Source: Prosapia bicincta
Taxonomy: Eukaryota > Arthropoda > Insecta > Hemiptera > Cercopidae
NCBI GenBank assembly: GCA_036971475.1
Contig: JBAIZL010000005.1
Coordinates: 238,230,690 to 238,294,689 of the forward strand
DNA: 64,000 bases
Direction of reading: 5' to 3'
Below the pieces are notes generated by a model. That model saw only the letters and a program-made list of their open reading frames with translations, ran no database searches and was not told the DNA's origin. Positions 59,425 to 64,000 of the stretch are shown here, one piece after another; within the stretch, counting starts at the first letter, position 1, and each line of letters starts with the position of its first letter. A program made the translations under genes and the position numbers.

Positions 59425-60222
59425 TTAAATTTTACGTTTAATCTGACATGCTCTATCTAAAACAGCTTTCATTGTTTTATCATGTTCCTTCTGACATTTT
59501 GCTTTTATCAATAAATCATCAAAATATATTATTACGTTAGGAATGCCACCAAAATTCCTCATATTAATTTTTTGAAACTCTTCAGGGGTTACAGATACTC
59601 CAAACGGTAGCCTTAAAAATTTATACACTCCAAATGGTGTAGCAAAGCCACAAAGATCTGCAGAAGCCTTATCCAATTCAATATTATAAAACTCATGTTT
59701 TAGATCTAACACAGAAAAGACTGAATTTCCTGATAACTGTGCACTCACATCCTGAACTGAAGAAACTGTAGAGAGTGCTGGCTCTCTAATTATAACTTTA
59801 TTAAGATCCTTAGGGTCAAGACAAAGGTGTAGACTTCCGTCCTTCTTCTCTGTTATCACTAGATTACTAACCCACACAGGTGTGTCTTCAACTGTAGATA
59901 TAATACAATCAGCTTCTAGTTGCTTTAATTTAGTTTTAAGTCGATCCTTAATCATTAATGGCACTCTTCGAGGAGGTTTCACTGTGGGTACTGCATCAGG
60001 ATTAATGGAAATATGACACTTATAATTCTTTATCTTTCCAGTGCCACTAAACACATCAATATTAGAACTGATAAAGTTAGTTTTACTGATTGAATCTATT
60101 TTCTTAATAAGACCCAGCACGGTACATGATTGTAAACCTAAAATGGGCACATCAGGTGGTCCATCAACTACAATAAATTTTAATATAACAGATTTATTGC
60201 TTTTATGTAGCTTACAACTCAA
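59425..60222 (-). pseudogene. Gypsy reverse transcriptase
   Basis: 265 codons from the protease end through most of the reverse transcriptase. Landmarks in order: PPRRVPLMIKDRLKTKL, VWVSNLVITEKKDGSLHLCL, FSVLDLKHEFYNIELD (motif A; E replaces a usual hydrophobic), LPFGVSVTPEEFQ and YFDDLLI (catalytic, 59515-59526). A frame break near 59425 separates it from the connection segment, which continues in the frame 59157-59384 (GFVFNSDGMKIDPSIVEAI). Confidence 0.9.
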
Positions 60223-60233
60223 CTTTACTTTAC

Positions 60234-60443
60234 CTATAGTGTTATCTTATTTCCACCATATGCTATAAGCTTTATTGTTGTTTTCTTTGTCCTATTAACA
60301 CATATATCCATTAAATTCTTCTTTGTCAGTAGATCAACATTCGAACCTGTGTCCAGTTTGAACTTAATATTACTACCTTGAACTTCAACCATAGAACACC
60401 ATTCTTTAGGCTGTGATTTACTAGATTGAACACAATCAATCAC
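60234..60443 (-). pseudogene. Gypsy aspartic protease
   Basis: FKLDTGSNVDLL shows the catalytic DTG of a retropepsin. The frame opens near 60443 and breaks near 60234; the rest (VPILGLQSC, the usual end of the protease) is at the start of the next frame (60222 downward). It processes Gag-Pol in intact elements. Confidence 0.85.
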
Positions 60444-60503
60444 AAAAGAGTCATCACTATCAGAGCTACTACCCTTATCATCATCATTGACATAATGTAT
60501 TTT

Positions 60504-61270
60504 TTAATTTTTGCAACCCACTGATAAATGATTTAATTGATTGCATTTTTTACAACGCTTACCATGCGTTGGACAGTTCCCATATCTGTGTTGATATCCA
60601 CATTTTTTACACGAATATTCTTTAGATGTTTGATCATATGTACTGTCAGATGATGATTTTTTATTATAACTTTTATAGTTGTTTTTATCATGACGTTTCT
60701 TTTCACAGGTCTTCACAGTATTGACCAACATTTCTCCTTTAATTTCTTTCACTTGCTCTTTACTACTCTCATTAACTTTAATAAACTCTATGACCCGAGT
60801 TAAATTTATATCTTTTTCTCTTAGAACTCGTTCTTGAAGGTCATTGTCCTCAATATTTAAAACTACTTGGTCTCTAATAAGACCTTCCTCCTGAGTTTCA
60901 AATTCACATGTTGAGGCCAGGGTTCGTAATGTAGTCACATAACTATCAATAGTTTGACCTTGTTGTCTACGACACTTCAAAAATTTATGTTGTTCAAACA
61001 CAACATTCGGTTTAACCGAACCATGGGTATCAAATTTTTTAAAAACTATCTCATATTCAGTCTTATCTTCATCAGTATCAAACTTAAAAGTATTATAAAC
61101 TTCTAACCCCTCATCTCCAATAAGACTAAGGAGTATTGCAGTTTAGTTTGTGAATTTTTTTAAACTTTCTCAGTGGCTAGCATGTAATTATTAAATTTCT
61201 GTTTCCACCTCCTTCAGTTTTCTGGTAAACTACTTGAAAAACTCATCTCTTTTGGCGGTTTAAATTCCAT
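60504..61270 (-). pseudogene. Gypsy gag with two CCHC-type knuckles
   Basis: ATG at 61270-61268 (MEFKPPKEMSFSSSLPEN), then TGA and further frame disturbances before the long open part from 61001. The capsid-like helical part includes FLKCRRQQGQTIDSYVTTLR and LREKDINLTRVIEF. Zinc knuckles CKKCGYQHRYGNC and CKKCNQLNHLSVGC lie at the C-terminus. The early stops mean no full-length Gag. TAA lies close to the protease region, so gag and pol were probably joined by frameshifting. Confidence 0.85.
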
Positions 61271-61400
61271 TATTATCCACTAATTGGAAATTAAAAATCA
61301 AATTACTAACCTTAGTGACGATTAATATAACAATAATGTTGAGGTTATACTGCGCTTCAGTTAAAATTGTATAACTTAAGTCAAAATTCACCTGACACCA

Positions 61401-61587
61401 TGTTCTGTACGTAGTTCCAATTAAAATAATTAATACACCCAGTAGTAAAGAGACATTATCTTTTTAATTTAATAATAATCACATAAACATTACAATAGTA
61501 CACGCAACTTAATAATGTTCACTTATACATGACCTTCACTGGTAATCACCTGTTTGTAGCTAATTCAGTGTTGCCCCCTACACAACA
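61401..61587 (-). repeat. 5' LTR of Gypsy element
   Basis: The other member of the LTR pair. The tRNA primer-binding-like sequence lies immediately downstream on the minus strand (61400 downwards). Confidence 0.9.
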
Positions 61588-62100
61588 CTGTATAAAGTGG
61601 AAAATTGCAAGGAAATTCACTTTCTATTTTGGCACTTATTATTGTGATTCTTTCATATGTACATATATATATATATTAATTATAATTATTAAATAAAAAG
61701 TAACTATTTAAATAAAAAATACATTGTTTTAAAATTGTTTGTTGTAATCATCTTGCATTTATTGGTTGAATTATAAGTAGCTATAGCGTAACTGAGTAGC
61801 CTACTTTAGAACTTACTGACGCGTTTTGAAACAATAGTTTCGTTTACAAAGCTAACCATGTTAGCTTCCAATCCCACTTGGAAGCTACTGAAGGGAAGAA
61901 AGAATTGTAGGTTTATTTTTATTTTGAAAAAAAATATGAATTTGTGTACTGGCAAATCATGGAACAAAATAAAATAAGAAACATTAACTAAGTTGAGGAA
62001 TTAAATCCTGAGTCATTATGCAACTGTTTACTTTGTTATTGATCCACAAGAAAAAATAGATTTGACATTTCTTATCAAGAAACTTCCAGGTTGTGAAAAT
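61588..62100. other. sequence with a hammerhead-like sister motif
   Basis: At 61815-61860 ACTTACTGACGCGTTTTGAAAC and GTTTCGTTTACAAAGCT echo the motif at 62740-62785. Otherwise there is no recognisable feature. Confidence 0.35.
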
Positions 62101-62104
62101 GTCA

Positions 62105-62444
62105 ATGGATGAGTAAGGACGAATAGTTCAAGATATCAGATGTTATGACTATTGAAATGGTACAAAAAACTACTGAAGGCACTGAAGACGAGAATAAAGA
62201 TAAAGATTCAACCAGGACAGTAAAAGAAGGGAAAATTAGTCACAGTGGAGGAATGGTCGCCTTGGAAACTGCACTACGCTGTATTGGACAACAGACAGAT
62301 ACAACACCACCAGATGTGCTTCTGCTAAGCATCGTCTACATAACACCCCAGCACAAAAACTATCTGATAAGCAGAAGATTCTTTACAACTTTTTCCAAAA
62401 AATGTAGCAACCATAATAAACATTGTATTAAAAAACAACATTAA
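62105..62444 (+). pseudogene. Tigger/TIGD-type transposase C-terminal remnant
   Basis: A 99-codon frame with an acidic N-terminal part and ALETALRCIGQQTDTTPPDVL then RRFFTTFSKK. This recalls the C-terminal tail of Tigger-derived proteins, where a helical pair is followed by a basic RW/RRF motif. No catalytic part is present. A possible element end with CCCGGATTATCAAGACTACG lies at 62590-62609. Confidence 0.45.
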
Positions 62445-62728
62445 TTTATGGAAGTACTGTAATCAATAAAGTTCTATAAACCTATTTTGTGCATTCTAAA
62501 TTATGGTATTATAGCATATTAGAACTCCTATTTTTTGTAATGTGCAGGAACGTATTTCTGTGTAAACTGAGGGAGTCAGTCCCATCTACCCCGGATTATC
62601 AAGACTACGTATTTTTTTAATTATAGTCAGTTCTTCTAGTCGGTTTCAACTATAGTCAGTGGTTCAAGTATTTAAAAAATTCAAAATATGAAAATAATTT
62701 AAAAATACTTAACTATAATTGAAAAAGG

Positions 62729-62797
62729 AATTGCTTACTTGCTGACGCGTTTCAAAACATTCGTTCCTTTTACGAAGCTAAAAGCAAGTAAGCAATT
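62729..62797 (-). repeat. palindrome with GAAACGCGTC hammerhead-like motif
   Basis: A perfect 15-bp stem (62729-62743 with 62783-62797) encloses, on the minus strand, TTTAG, a CTTCGT..ACGAA(T) hairpin, then GAAACGCGTC (62753-62744). Layout as in the other motifs, with an altered core. Confidence 0.55.
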
Positions 62798-62799
62798 AC

Positions 62800-64000
62800 C
62801 TATTCACATAGCTATGTATTTTTAAAATTAGTTTAATCAGTGAATTCAAGACGATTACATCAAGCAACTTGAATAAAATAATTTTAAAACTTTTTATCTT
62901 CATTGATATACTCTGTTGTTTCTTTTCCTGATATAAATTATTTCTTTTTTATTATTCCAGCAATTCTTGGTTACCTCAATGTATTTGATTGACATATATT
63001 ATCATTTGCATCTTCTTTTGTTCTGTTTTAAAAAGAAATTGACACTTATTTTATCAGACATGGTTTAGGAGAAACAAGTATATAAAGGCTTATTTAACCC
63101 AAAAGGTATTTCAGGAATTTAATGTGACCAACAGTGGGTTTCAAGTGTCCATTATTACCTCAGGTTTTATTATTTTTATCCTGCTGTATTTGGTTAGTAT
63201 ACTCTTAGTACCTTTTTGCATCTCAAGTGTCTTATATTTGTTTCCATCCAATAATACTTCCATTAGAAATGCTCTGCATTGTATCTAAATTAAATAATTT
63301 GCAAACAATAATGATGATAATGATGGTTTAAGTTAATTGACCAAAAAATAAATATATTATAGATTTTGTTGGCCATGACAATTAAAGAATTGTTATTAGT
63401 AAACCAATTAATGATTTGCTAACTTTGTAATAACGGTAAATTTACTTAAATTATAAGTTTGAAAAGTTGCTAATTAGTTAAAAAACAAAATTAACTGTTT
63501 TATTAATATTGAAAACAAAAACTATCAGAAGAACCACTGCTAAACCTCAATGAAACGTAAAATACAAGGTTTTATGATATAACTAAACAACCATAATTTT
63601 TAAAACAATTAATTTTTATTATTAGGAAATAAATACATAATTTTATAAAAGTATATTATTGCACACAGAGAAGAAATAATACAAATGTGACTAGATATTT
63701 TGATACCACACAAGTTACAAAGGCAAAATTCAAAAGATTTAATGAAAGTTCAAGACGGCACTAAAATAGGCACTACTTGGTTAAACAATCGCAGGTACGT
63801 TGTAAATTCATAGTAGCACTTTTAAATAATAATAGGTAAATACATAAAAATCAAATTACTAATTTATTTATAGAACACAAAAATTTTATTACCTTCTTAA
63901 ATTAACAGCAACTTATACTAAGCCATACATCAGATGCCAATTTTTACCTCACAACAATCTTTAAAGATGGGATAGTTGTTTATTTATTGAAATGTGTTAG
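62800..64000. other. no recognisable feature
   Basis: AT-rich sequence to the end of the window. Confidence 0.5.

Larger units (their letters stand above)
55681..61587 (-). mobile_element. Gypsy-type LTR retrotransposon, interrupted by piggyBac
   Basis: Two direct repeats of about 188 bp (55681-55869 and 61401-61587), both TG...CA bounded and more than 90 per cent alike, flank gag and pol on the minus strand. Just inside the 5' LTR a primer-binding-site-like TGGTGTCAGG abuts the repeat; just before the 3' LTR is a purine tract GGAAGGGAGA. Domain order protease, reverse transcriptase, RNase H, integrase is that of Gypsy/Ty3 elements, resembling the Mag group. Without the inserted 1.49-kb piggyBac it is about 4.4 kb. 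No clean target duplication: TGTA occurs beside both ends but offset by one base. Confidence 0.92.

Noticed and set aside
55676..61592. 4-5 bp target duplication of the Gypsy element
   Set aside because: TGTA occurs next to both LTRs but is offset by one base on the right, so I do not claim it.

Overview
This is a eukaryotic, almost certainly insect, nuclear window. It is AT-rich, has spliced genes with GT..AG introns, and is crowded with transposable elements. The protein families and transposon types suit a hemipteran-like insect, but nothing seen fixes the species. Two ordinary host genes frame the window. The + strand carries the last two exons of an ADP/ATP translocase (201-435 and 3568-3813; the start lies upstream of the window). 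The - strand carries a complete five-exon Golgi vesicle transport gene of the GOT1 family (ATG at 54730, stop at 34554; 140 codons spread over about 20 kb). I assembled the second gene exon by exon; its phases and splice sites agree throughout. One further orphan exon candidate lies at 16944-17047.

Almost everything else recognisable is mobile DNA. 0-4 kb: translocase exons, with a decayed Penelope-like element (PLE) in the last intron. 4.6-6.5 kb: two large palindromes with hammerhead-like motifs and a non-autonomous hAT element. 7-19 kb: mostly featureless AT-rich DNA with SINE copies, a Helitron-like repeat and a 67-bp tandem repeat. 19.6-21 kb: a hAT element with transposase remnant and an exact 8-bp target duplication. 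22.8-30 kb: a PLE cluster with (TA)n tracts, containing a 3.7-kb inverted repeat and a long open PLE ORF (reverse transcriptase plus GIY-YIG endonuclease), followed by a pogo-type MITE. 33 kb: a hAT MITE. 34.7-41.4 kb: more PLE copies, nearly all in head-to-head pairs. 42.1-46.6 kb: an RNase H-bearing non-LTR retrotransposon with target duplication, in GOT1 intron 3. 50.2-51.5 kb: a pogo/jerky-type transposase fossil in GOT1 intron 2. 55.7-61.6 kb: a Gypsy-type LTR retrotransposon whose integrase is split by a piggyBac element at a TTAA site.

The most interesting signal is a recurring RNA architecture: short stem I, 7-8 nt core, stem II hairpin, GAA, minimal stem III of 2-3 pairs, one unpaired base, stem I closing strand. 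It recurs at or near PLE 3' ends and in several unrelated-looking palindromes. Some copies have the canonical hammerhead core (CUGAUGA or CUGAAGA). One PLE family keeps the same fold across at least four copies with a non-canonical core (UCGACAA). Hammerhead ribozymes in Penelope-like elements are established; the non-canonical version and the palindromic elements with two facing motifs are what deserve testing.
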